DNA from: Primulina eburnea
Lineage: Eukaryota; Streptophyta; Magnoliopsida; Lamiales; Gesneriaceae
NCBI RefSeq assembly: GCF_022965805.1
Contig: NC_133117.1
Span: forward strand, 11,246,183 to 11,310,182
Direction of reading: 5' to 3'
Length of the DNA: 64,000 nt
The position numbers and the translations under genes are program-made. The notes beneath the pieces were generated by a model. It was not told the origin of the DNA, made no database searches, and was given only the letters and a program-made list of their open reading frames with translations. How positions within the stretch are numbered: the first letter of the stretch is position 1; every line of letters starts with the position of its first letter. Shown piece after piece: positions 34,142 through 44,761 of the stretch.

Positions 34142-36733
34142 AGTCAATACAAACACGCCACCCTGTAACAGTTCTGGTGGGAATTAATTCATTATTTTCA
34201 TTCTTCAGAACAGTGCTCCCACCCTTTTTCGGAACAACTTGTACTGGACTTACCCACCTACTATCAGAAATCTGGTAAATAATACCTGCGTCCAGTAGTT
34301 TTATCACCTCCTTCTTGACCACCTCTTGCATAGCTAGGTTCAGACGTCTTTGAGGTTGGGTAGATGTCTTGTGATCAGCCTCTATCAGAATTTTGTGCAT
34401 GCACATGGAGGAGCTGATTCCCTTTATGTCTGCATTACTCCACCCTACGGCTTTGATATTATCTCTCAGAACTCGCAGCAGCTTTTCTTCCTCCATACCT
34501 GTCAAAGTAGATAAAACAATTACTGTCAATATAACATTATCAAGCAAAAACAGATATTTTAAGTGCGAAGGAAGAGGTTTCATCTCTAGGATTGGGGCTT
34601 CTTTGATGGATGACTTTAAAGGTATTGGGACATGCCCAAGCTCTCCAATCCTAGAGTTTACCATTTTGGAAATCGTCCTGCCTGCTTCCAAATATTGTAT
34701 GTATTCCTCGAACTCTTTGTTTCCCAAATCTTCCGGACATGTATGGGTCAAACAGACTTCCAAAGGATCTTCACCTATCAATTTCTGCAAGCCACACTCA
34801 ACAAACTCATCAGTAGCATCAACTCTAAAACAATCTGATGTGTCATGAGGGTATTTGATAGATTGGAAGACATTAAACACTACACTCTCATCATTCAATC
34901 TCAACACCAACTCACCCTTGTGTACATCTATCAGAGCTTTCCTAGTGGCTAGAAATGGTCTTCCTAAAATAAGAGGAATCTCACGATCATCTTCCATATC
35001 TAACACAACAAAGTCCACTGGGAAAATAAACTTGTCAACTTTCACCAACACATCCTCTACAACTCCCCTAGGATATTTAATTGATCTATCAGCTAATTGT
35101 AGAGAAATTGTAGTGGGTTTAACTTCACCAATCCCTAACTTCTCAAAACATGAATAAGGCATTAAATTAATGCTTGCTCCTAAATCACACAAAACTTTAC
35201 CAAAGAATGAAGTTCCTATGGTACAAGGGATAGAGAAGCTACCTGGGTCCTTAGCTTTTGGAGGCAATTTATTTTGTAGAATTGCAGAGCATTCCTCCGA
35301 AAGCTTCACTGTCTCAAAATCCACTAGTTTCCTCTTGTTCGATAAGATTTCTTTAAGAAATTTAGCATAGGAAGGCATTTGAGCTAAAGCTTCTGCAAAC
35401 GGGATATTTATGTGTAGGTATTTGAAAATCTCAAGAAATTTTGAACATTGAGTATCCAGTTGCAGTTGCTTTGCTCTTTGGGGAAACGGGAGTGAATTAA
35501 TATCAACAGTGGGATTTGAGTTTATAGACTTACCTGTTTTCCTTGCATCCTCGGGCCCTTGCTTGGATGATCCCTTTTCTTTCACATTTTCCTCAACATC
35601 AACTATTTCTTGCTTCAGGGGAGATGTCACTGTGACTGCATTGACACCCTTTGGATTCTTTTCCGTGTCACTAGGTAGTGAACCCGGAGCTCGTGCAGCC
35701 ATTTGTGTCGCCAACTGCCCTAGTTGAGTCTCCACCCTTTGCATCATGGCAACATGGTTTTGCCATCTCATCTCATTCCCTGCTATGTACTTGGCTAGCA
35801 TATCCTCGAGGTTCGACTTGCTATCCTGTGGCTTGAAACCTGGTGGCATGGAAGGTCCAGTACCTTGCGGAGGTTTAGGTGGGTGCTAAGGAGGTTTTTG
35901 TTGTGCGGGATGCTGCGGAGGATTAAATTGTAGTTGCTCAACAGAATTTTCTTATTGCCTCCACCCAAAATTTGGATGATTCCTCCAGCCCGGATTATAT
36001 GAGAAACTGTATAGGTTATATGGTTGCCGACCCTGGTTTCCCACATAATTCACTGAATTTCCCACAAAACACTTTATTCCCTCACAAGACATATCTGGCA
36101 AGAATGGCATGTCACTAGATGATCCACTAACTATCTCAGCATTCCCTGAATTTGATGCACTGGTTTGGTTGGTATTGATTTATTTTCCTGTAACTATGCC
36201 ATCTGATGTGTCAACCCATCAAGTTTTGCTGTGATCGCTGTCAAATCGTCCATCTCCCGAAATCCAACTTTCTTCTCCCTGCGGTTGTCTTTCCAACCCA
36301 CATTGCTCTCTGCCATATTAGATATGATTTCGAGCGCTGCGGTTGGCGTTTTCCTGTACAAGCTTCCGTTTGCTGCCGCATCAAGCATAGACCTAACAGA
36401 TGGATCCACCCCATAGTAGAACGTCTCAACCTGCTGGCCTATCGAAAAACCATGTCGTGGGCACATCCTTAACATCTTTTTAAATCTTGCCCATGCTGAA
36501 TTCAGTGATTCCCCATCTCTCTGTCTAAATGATGTAATTTCATTTCTTAACTGTGTAATCTTGGTTGGGGGAAATACCTGTGCATGAAGACCTCGACTAA
36601 TCCATCCCATGTCGTGATAGAACCAGTTGGAAGGTTTCGAAGCCACTCTGTAGCCTCTCCTTGTAGGGAAAATGGAAATAATCTGAGCCGAATGGCATCA
36701 GTACTCACCCCATTGCACTTGATTGTATCACAG
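34068..36733 (-). pseudogene. Athila gag C-terminus, protease and RT start
   Basis: Read leftward: gag continues from the SIRE-3 insertion at 36733 (CNGVSTDAIRLRLFPFSLQG, then LRNEITSFRQRDGESL at about 36560). It is broken near 35900-36190, and then a 593-codon open block (35849-34068) begins with the gag tail. The block holds the retropepsin (CDLGASINLMPYSCF near 35190; ILGRPFLATRKALIDV) and the RT N-terminus (WVSPVQVVPKKGGST, VCIDYRKLN). Athila proteases use D-L-G-A here rather than D-T/S-G-A. The gag 5' part is on the far side of SIRE-3. Confidence 0.88.
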
Positions 36734-37708
36734 TGTTGGAAACTAGATTCTAGAGTTTGACAAAACATAAATCAATCGATTAACAAAATATGAATCAACT
36801 GATACGCGCAAGAAAATTCGGCAACTGAACTTATCAACTGATGTCAGTCGATACAATGATACAAAGTAAATTGATCAGTTGGAACTGATCAGTTAAAAAC
36901 ATTCAGCCGAATGTCTTAAAGTCTCTCAACTGAATATGTCTCGGGAAAGAACAAAGAAGACATAACAGAGCACAAGAACGCCGCACAACAACCAAGACTA
37001 CTTAAGACAACGCATTCCGGACAAAGCAATTAAGACGCCGAACTACAATCATTGAAGAGAACATTGCCCAAGAAATGATGAAGTGACAATCAACAGATAC
37101 TAGAATTCAAATGCATATCAAAGTTACCGTTGAAAGAGAAGTATAAATATGACTGAAGAACAGCAGAAAAATAGAGACGATCACTCAATCTTAATCTTGT
37201 TGTTACTCTGTCAAAATCTCAGCTCACTTTCATTTGAATTACTCGTAGCAATCAAGGCTACAATCTGAGCTTGTTAGCACTCTCTAAAAGTTGTTAGATT
37301 CAATTGTGCTAATATCAGTTACGCACTGAGAATATTGTGTAGAACTAAGAGTTTCAGTTTTGGCAGTTGTAAGTCCAAACTGAAGTGGGTCTGTACAAGT
37401 GTTGTACTTGATCAAAGTCTTTTAGTGAATATCCTATCCTTGTGATAGAAGGGGTGACGTAGAAGTAATTAAATTCTCCGAACATCCAGAAACAACTCTT
37501 GCATATTTCTTTCAGTTTCGTATTCTATCTTTCAGTCAGTTACTTTCCGCAACTACTCTAGTTTAACTGATTGTTATTGACCAACAAGATTCCGAGATTC
37601 AGTTTGTCACTAAACTGAACTCAAATATTGTTAAAGAACAATTTTAAGTGTAATTGTTTATTCAACCCCCCCTTCTAAACACTCTTGTTACGATAACCGA
37701 TCCTATCA
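36734..37708 (+). repeat. SIRE-3 5' LTR
   Basis: 975 bp, TGTTGGAAACTAGATTCTAG... to ...GATCCTATCA. It contains back-to-back AACTGA/TCAGTT motifs such as GATCAGTTGGAACTGATCAG. No indels relative to 56963-57937. Confidence 0.93.
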
Positions 37709-37710
37709 AG

Positions 37711-37722
37711 TGGTATCAGAGC
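37711..37722 (+). other. SIRE-3 primer binding site (tRNA-iMet type)
   Basis: TGGTATCAGAGC, two bases after the 5' LTR. Confidence 0.92.
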
Positions 37723-37768
37723 AGTTGAATCTTGTTTTTGAATACTTCTGATCTATAAATCTGCTAGC

Positions 37769-39733
37769 ATGACTTCATTCAATAAAATTCCTATGTTCTC
37801 AAGAGAAGATTTCGATGACTGGAAAATCAGAATGCAGGCTCACTTAGCTGGACAAGATGATGACATGTGGTATGTCATAACAGACGGACCCATGAAGATT
37901 CTAAAAGCAAACACAGCAATTGCCATAACTGAAGGGGCACCACAGAGAATTCAAAAGCCCAGAGAAGAGTGGACAACTGAGGACAAAAGGAAAGCTAATA
38001 TTGACAATGTGGCCAAAGATACTCTATACAAAACACTGGACAAAGCAACATTCAACAAAATAAAGATGTGCAAAACAACAAAAGAAATTTGGGAAAAGTT
38101 GATTCAGTTATATGAAGGAAATGACCAAACAAAAGAAAACAAACTCTCTGTTGTTGTTCAGAAATTTGACAATATCAAAATGAAGGTTGGAGAATCAATG
38201 AATGAGTATGATGAAAGGGTGAGCAGTATTGTAAATGAATTAAATGCACTCGGAAAGGTGTATACCAACAAAGAGGTTGCACTAAAAGTGATGAGAGGTC
38301 TTCCAAAGGAATGGGATGTCAAAACTATGGCTATGAGAGAATCTAAAGACTTGAACCAGATCGAACTTCATGAACTATTTGCTGATTTAAAAGCTTATGA
38401 ATTTGAATTGCAGAACAGAGAAGGAGAACCATCTACTCCTACAACTACAACTGCTTTAGCAGCTGTCAGAACTGAACCAACTAGTTCAGCCGAGAAATCT
38501 GCTGATCAGTTAAGCAATGATGCTATGTCATTATTCATCAAAAAGTTTGGGAGGTTCATGAGAAAGAACTAAGGAAACTTTCAGAAGCAATACCAGAGAA
38601 ATAATTCCAAAGAAGAAACAAATGCTTGCTACAATTGTGGCAAAATAGGTCATTACATTGCTGACTGTCCTAAACCTAAAAAGGACAGTCAAGGATCAAC
38701 TGACAGAAGAAAGAAACCATATGAGCATAAGAGAAGACCTAGAGATGATAAGAAAACCTACAGAAAGAAACACGAAGTTCTATTAGCTGAAGAGAACAAA
38801 TCCAAATGGGCAAAAACTGATAGTGACGAATCAGAACCAGAAAGCTCATATAGCTCAAGTGATGAAGAGGGAGTCAAATGACTAATGGAAAATGATACTG
38901 AAGCAGAATATACAAGTCAACAGGTATTTGATTTTAGTTCAACTGATTTTACACGAGAAGAACTCATTTTAACATTGCATGAAATAGTAAATGAGTACCA
39001 GAAACTTGCATCATCATTTGAGGAAATAAACTCAAAGCAAAATGATCCCATGGACAATAAAACCAAAACTGATGAATCAGTTGATGGGTTGAGTCTAAAA
39101 AGGGAAATTGCTGAGCTAAAAGCAGAGAGAAAGAAAGATCAGTCACTGATCCAGAAATTGATTCTTGAAAATTCAAAACAGACTGAACTCATCCAATCTT
39201 GGAATAAGTCGTCTACTGCACTGAATGAGATGCAGAATTCACAAAAATCAGTTTCTGATAAAACTGGTTTGGGGTTCAGTAATCAAGGAGAAACGTTTTC
39301 AAATGATAATCAACCAAAGCTGACAATGAACGAAGGGAAGTACATTCACTTTGTCAAATCAGCAGTGGTACAAGAACAAATTGAGCCCAGTAAACTGATT
39401 GAACAACCTACTGAGAAATTGAACAAGGCTAAAAGATATGGGATTGGCTATAGTCAAAATATTTCAACTGATTCACAAAGTGGGTCATCAAAAAGATTTC
39501 ACAAAAACTATTCGAATGGCTATATCAACTACTATAACTGCAAGCCAGTTCAGAAGAGATACAGATTGAACAATCAGTTGAATAAGACTAAACCACATAC
39601 TGTATCATCTGTACACTATTCACCAAGCACACAAAAACCGAGAAAAACCATTTGGAATACAGCTACTGGAAAGTCAGTTAGACTAATACAAGTATGGGTT
39701 CCAAAGTGACTAATAAGCTTTGGACCCTAATAG
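37769..39733 (+). pseudogene. SIRE-3 gag, three stops
   Basis: ATG at 37769 (MTSFNKIPMFSREDFDDW). Gag domain residues 1-260, then a TAA at 38570 (AACTAAGG, where SIRE-2 has CAA). The frame continues through the CCHC knuckle CYNCGKIGHYIADC (38627-38668) and a Lys/Arg-rich stretch. A second stop, TGA, is at 38879, and a coiled-coil-like tail (LKREIAELKAERKKDQSL) follows to VWVPK at 39706. A third stop there comes shortly before the natural gag end (GGACCC...TAG, 39733). No indel is needed to keep the frame, so only point changes disable it. Confidence 0.88.
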
Positions 39734-42700
39734 ATATGGGTACCAAATCATATTATGTGTGTGCTTGCAGGTAACAGGTACAAATAAAAATTCAATATGG
39801 TATTTGGACAGCGGTTGCTCACAACATATGACAGGAGATGCAAGTATGCTATCTCAACTGACCAAATATAGTGGTCCAAACATCAGTTTCGGAGATAATT
39901 CCAAAGGTAAAACCGTGGGTAAGGGTAAGCTTATCCATGGTAACTTTACTATTAAAGATGTTTTATTAGTAGAAAATCTGAAGTATAACTTGATTAGCAT
40001 CAGTCAGTTATGCGACAATGGATTCTCGGTACAATTTGATAAAAACTCATGCTCAGTGAAAACATCAACTGATGAAATCATACTAACTGGTAAACGATGT
40101 GGAAACACATATAAAGTCAGTTGGAATGAACAGCCTCATGCACCAGTATGCTTTATTGCTTCAAAATCATCTCAAAACTGGTTATGGCATAAAAGGTTAA
40201 ATCATTTAAACTTTAAATCCATTGCTTATCTGAGTAAACATGAACTTGTAACTGGTTTGCCCAAAATAAATTTTTCAAAAGAAAAACTTTGCTCAGCATG
40301 TCAGTATGGAAAACAAGTACGATCTTCTTTCAAAAACAAGGGCTGTAAATCTTCATCCCGGTGCTTAGAAGTATTGCACATGGATCTTTTCGGTCCAATA
40401 CCAGTCATGAGCTTAGGGGGAATGAAATACACCTTGGTGGTCGTAGATTATTTTTCAATATTTACTTGGGTTATATTTCTCAAATCCAAAGACCATACGG
40501 CTGTACAACTGATTAAACTCTTCAAAAGACTTTTAAATGAAAAATCAGTTGGGATTGATCGAATCAGATCTGATCGAGGAACTGAATTCATCAATCAAAC
40601 ACTTTCAAGTTTTCTAGAAAATGCTGGAATCAAGCATGAGCTCTCAGCAGCAAGAACTCCTCAGCAAAACGGTGTAGCTGAGAGAAGAAATCGGACCCTT
40701 AAAGAAGCTGCTAGAACAATGCTTGCTGATTCTGGCATTTCTCAAAGATTTTGGGCAGAGGCAATAAACACTGCATGTTATACTCCGAACAGATCAATGA
40801 TTAATAAGAATCACATGAAAACACCATATGAGATCTGGCATGGAAGAAAAAGTATAATCAATTATTTCAAAATATTCGGCTGTACATGCTTTATTCATGA
40901 TAATGGTAAAAATTACTTAAAAGCATTTGGAGCCAAATCTGCAGGAGGAATATTCCTTGGATATTCATCAGTTAGTATAGCTTATAGAGTTTTTAATGAG
41001 AAAACTTTAAATGTTGAAGAATCTGTGCATGTTGATTTTGATGAAACTGTACTAACTGATAAGCCAACTAATCAAGTTGAGCTAACTGATCGATTTACAG
41101 ATATCAGTTTGGAAGATGATGACAAAGATGAAAGTCAAAACAATCAAGACATCTTTCAAACACCAGAACCAGAGATATTGGATCAATTAAATGAGCAGGA
41201 AGTCAATGCTGACAATCAGTTATTAAAGCAAACTGATAACATTCAAATACCAGCTGACGAAGCATCAACTGAAGCTGAAAATTGCATTCAGTTACCAACT
41301 GAAGAAGTTGCTGATGCAACAAATGCAGAGTACAGATGGAAAAAATCACATCCACCACAACTGGTAATAGGAAATCCATCTGATCCAGTAAGAACTCGCA
41401 ATCAAATATTAAATTTATTTATTCATTCAGCCTTTGTTTCACAATTGGAACCAAAGAAAACTGATGAAGCTCTTACTGATCCTAACTGGGTAAATTCTAT
41501 GTAAGAAGAGCTGAATCAGTTCACTCACAATAACGTCTGGAACTTAGTTCCAAGACCAACTTCAAAAACCATTATAGGTACAAAATGGGTGTACAAGAAT
41601 AAACTAAACGAGGACGGTTAAGTTATACGCAACAAAGCAAGACTAGTAGCACAAGGATATAGGCAAGAAGAAGGAATTGACTACGATGAGGCGTATGCTC
41701 CAGTTGCAAGATTGGAAGCAATCAGAATATTTCTTGCTTATGCATCTCACAAAAACTTCAAAGTTTACCAGATGGATGTGAAGAGTGCATTCCTAAATGG
41801 TCAGTTACAAGAAGAAGTATATGTCGAACAACCTCCAGGTTTTGTAAACCACAAACTTCCTGATCATGTATACTATTTGAACAAAGCATTATATGGTCTT
41901 AAACAGGCTCCCAGGGCTTGGTACAAAACTCTTTCAAAATTACTAACTGATCATAACTTTACAGTCGGATCAGTTGATAAGACATTGTTTAAATTTACTA
42001 AAAATAATCATATTGTACTAGTTCAAATTTATGTTGATGATATAATTTCTGGGTCAACTAACCCCAAATTGTGCGAAAAGTTTGCTAAGTTAATGCAGGA
42101 TAAGTTTGAAATGAGCATGATGGGTGAACTGACATTCTTTCTTGGACTGCAAGTGAAGTAACTTGAAACTGGTATATTCATTAGTCAAACAAAATATACA
42201 AAGGAGTTGCTAAAGAAATTTGGTATGGAATCATGTTCAGCTGCAACAACTCCCATGAGCTCATCAGTTAAACTAGGCACTGACGAAGGGGGAATATCAG
42301 TGGAGGCGACATTATATAGAGGGTTAATAGGTTCATTGTTATACCTAACAACCAGTCGTCCTGATATTGTTTTTGCTGTCTGTATGTGTGCCAGATTTCA
42401 AGCAAACCCTAAGCAATCACATTTCTCAGCTGCTAAAAGAATTCTGAGATATCTTAAGGACACGCAAAATGTTGGGCTATGGTATTCCAAAGACTCCACC
42501 TTCAATTTAGTTGGATACTCAGATTCAGATTATGCAGGATGTAAGCTTGATCGCAAAAGTACAAGTGGATCTTGTCAGTTCTTAGGAGACAGACTGATCT
42601 CTTGGTTCAGCAAGAAGCAGACATCCATAGCTACCTCAACAACAGAAGCAGAATATCTTGCTGCTAGTAGCTGTTGTGCACAACTGATCTGGATTCAGCA

Positions 42701-42974
42701 ACAACTGAAGGATTATGGAGTAACATCAACTGAATCGCCCATATTTTGTGATAATACCAGCACAATTGCCATCACTTATAATCCAGTTCTTCACTCAAGG
42801 ACAAAGCATATAGATGTCAGGCATCACTTCATCAGGGATCATGCGTTAAAGAAGGATATTCGACTAGAATATATTTCAACTGAACAGCAAGCAGCTGACA
42901 TCTTCACAAAACCATTACCCGAGGCTAAGTTTTCTTATTTTCGAAATATTTTTGGTTTAATTGATTTATCTTAG
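39714..42974 (+). pseudogene. SIRE-3 pol, single frame with three stops
   Basis: Pol is +1 relative to gag. Protease [14 protein letters not shown] near 39800; GAG-pre-integrase [13 protein letters not shown] near 40180; integrase core [11 protein letters not shown] (40380), [10 protein letters not shown] (40570), [14 protein letters not shown] (40650). An acidic linker spans 41030-41340. RT follows with [11 protein letters not shown] (41780), [15 protein letters not shown] (41890) and YVDDIISGS (42030), then RNase H with STTEAEYLAASSC (42640) and FTKPLPEAKF. Stops: TAA at 41502, TAA near 41620, TAA near 42159. Two of the three are CAA to TAA. The stop at 42972 is the natural end. Confidence 0.9.
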
Positions 42975-43052
42975 AAATTATTAGTAAGATTGCTTCACTA
43001 ACAGAATTATACGAAGAAAATAAGAACACAACAAATTGAAAATAACACTTCA

Positions 43053-43475
43053 TTAAGAATACCAATGTTCCCATTTTACAGAAGATATCATGGAAACAAC
43101 TGAATTTAGCCACGCCCTAACCCAATCATTTAACTCATAAATTCGAACTCTAGCAAATGCCCTAGATTTCGAAATCTTATGAACAACATGCCACTCCTTC
43201 CATAGCATCGCCTCCAAAAGACATTTGTCTTCAACCAAATCCCTAACATGTCTAACTTCAAAACGTTCAAGGTATTTCAGTGCTCTTGCCTCCTGAGCAC
43301 GAGTAGCAATAGCACCACTGTCACTCACCCTCTTCAACTCATGAATCTTTTCCCATGTTGACATCACCTTCTGAAAGACATATATCTCCATCTTTCTCTT
43401 GATATTTGTTAAACGAGGGGTTGAGTGCTCAGTAACATGAACATGAGTGCTGCTGCATGCATCAGAATCAGACAT
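43053..43475 (-). CDS. SIRE-3 antisense ORF A, intact, 140 aa, function unknown
   Basis: Convergent with pol, whose stop is 78 bp away. ATG at 43475 (MSDSDACSSTHVHVTE), TATAAATA box at 43534-43527. Helical, charged, Trp-rich protein: YVFQKVMSTWEKIHEL, LLEAMLWKEWHVVHKI, RVRIYELNDWVRAW. No signal peptide, membrane span, zinc ligands or nuclease motif seen. It is open in SIRE-3 although gag and pol have stops, and its homologue at 16897-17328 is also open, with mainly conservative replacements between them. Likely nuclear or cytoplasmic; any regulatory role on the element is inference. Confidence 0.78.
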   Translation of the reverse strand: MSDSDACSSTHVHVTEHSTPRLTNIKRKMEIYVFQKVMSTWEKIHELKRVSDSGAIATRAQEARALKYLERFEVRHVRDLVEDKCLLEAMLWKEWHVVHKISKSRAFARVRIYELNDWVRAWLNSVVSMISSVKWEHWYS

Positions 43476-43526
43476 ATTGAAATATGTTTGAACTGATATT
43501 GCATCACATTTTTATCGCTATCATCT

Positions 43527-43534
43527 TATTTATA
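43527..43534 (-). promoter_or_regulatory. TATA box of antisense ORF A (SIRE-3)
   Basis: TATAAATA in CCTATAAATAAG on the minus strand, 52 bp before the ATG. Conserved with SIRE-2 (16850-16857). Confidence 0.65.
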
Positions 43535-43778
43535 GGAAAATGACGTTGGAGAAGCTGAAGAGTCTCAAGACAATTAATGCGTCTTTCACATTTACCAAGG
43601 ACTTTAAGTTGTCAGTTGTTCATTGTCAACTGACATCAGTTTGAATTCTGTTAATAATTGTTTAAATAGTCCCAGTTCATGATCAACATATGACAGTAAG
43701 TTTCTCATCAGTTTATGTCACAACTGATGAAATATATCATTTGCAGAAAAACAGAGTTAAAATCAGATAAATATTTCA

Positions 43779-44177
43779 TTACTTATAAATGTTGGTCTGG
43801 ATTACATAATCATACTTCTTCTCCACAACAATTATCCAAAATTTCAGCCAAACAGATAAAGAAGAAGGAGCAGTCATGAGAAAGTTGTGAGAATGAGCTA
43901 TGCGCCTCAGGATCTTCAATTCTTTGCGGAGCATCAGCTGATACATGTGACCATCCTTGAATAAGTCCACCCACACAGCAATATTCAAGTGCTCTCGCAC
44001 TTGATTCAGTTCTGCCACCAATTCAGGAGTGCTGGCCTCCCCAGAGTTGTATAAAAGCTCAAGCTCCTGCAATCGCTCCCAGTAATAAAGACTTTCATAG
44101 AAGAATTCGTTTTCAATCTCAGCCTTCCTGGCCTCCACAGAAAACGGAGAAAGACTTGAGCCACCCGTATCAGAAAT
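43779..44177 (-). pseudogene. SIRE-3 antisense ORF B, start codon lost (ATG to ATT)
   Basis: Open frame of 132 codons from 44177. Where SIRE-2 has ATG-GCA-GAT-ACG, this copy has ATT-TCT-GAT-ACG, so the start is lost although the rest is undamaged. GTG at 44138 could start a shorter form. Protein features: FFYESLYYWERLQELELL, NSGEASTPELVAELNQV, YQLMLRKELKILRRI and SVWLKFWIIVVEKKYD. The pattern Trp-Glu-Arg/Lys-x-x-Glu-Leu..Ser-Gly...Leu-x-Lys-Glu...Trp-x-x-x-Trp matches ORF A, so the two look like old tandem duplicates. No known family recognised. TATA box at 44231-44224. Confidence 0.72.
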
Positions 44178-44223
44178 TTTTGAATATTTTGGATGATATG
44201 CCTAAAACTAATTGAGTCATTTC

Positions 44224-44231
44224 TATTTATA
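44224..44231 (-). promoter_or_regulatory. TATA box of antisense ORF B (SIRE-3)
   Basis: TATAAATA in CCTATAAATAGA on the minus strand, 47 bp before the former start at 44177. Conserved with SIRE-2 (16107-16114). Confidence 0.6.
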
Positions 44232-44761
44232 GGAGAATATCAAGAAATCTGAAGAGACGTCAACGGTTCAGCAAGACCAATAACTTCTCTGACTCTTAAA
44301 ATTATTTTGTAGCACTACTTTAATTATTATATGCACCAATCTAAGGGGAATGTCAGTTTTTAAAGAAGTTAACTGATAAGACAATCGTTTGTGAATTCTC
44401 AACTGATTTGAATCAGTTTCCCAACTGATCGTTCAGTTTGAAAATTGTAAAAATCTTCTCACATAAGTTAACCAATTAAAAACTTATTATATTCCAAATC
44501 AAGTGATGTGACTAAATTCTTATGACATGGCATATTTTAAAACCGCTCATTATTATATACACACGATTAAAGCACACGTGCACACGTTTTTATTCAAAAA
44601 ATTTCCCGGGCTGACACGTGTCCAGAATTTGAACAGTCACAAACAAAACCATTTTGCCCGCTTCACTTCAGTTCCATTCTTGACAATTACAATCAGTATC
44701 TAAGAGTATACAAATTTCAGAACTTATTCTCTTCAATTTGCAGATCACTACACTTTTCGAA
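44232..44761 (+). other. Divergent intergenic region between antisense ORF B and the env-position ORF
   Basis: About 530 bp with no coding sequence, separating two divergent genes. It holds several AACTGA/TCAGTT motifs (for example around 44400-44440) and ACACGTGCACACG near 44573 (a CACGTG G-box). The pyrimidine-rich TCTCTTCAATTTGCAG just before the ATG could be a splice acceptor. The TATA-like site seen at the equivalent place in SIRE-2 (15662-15669) is not preserved here. Confidence 0.5.
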
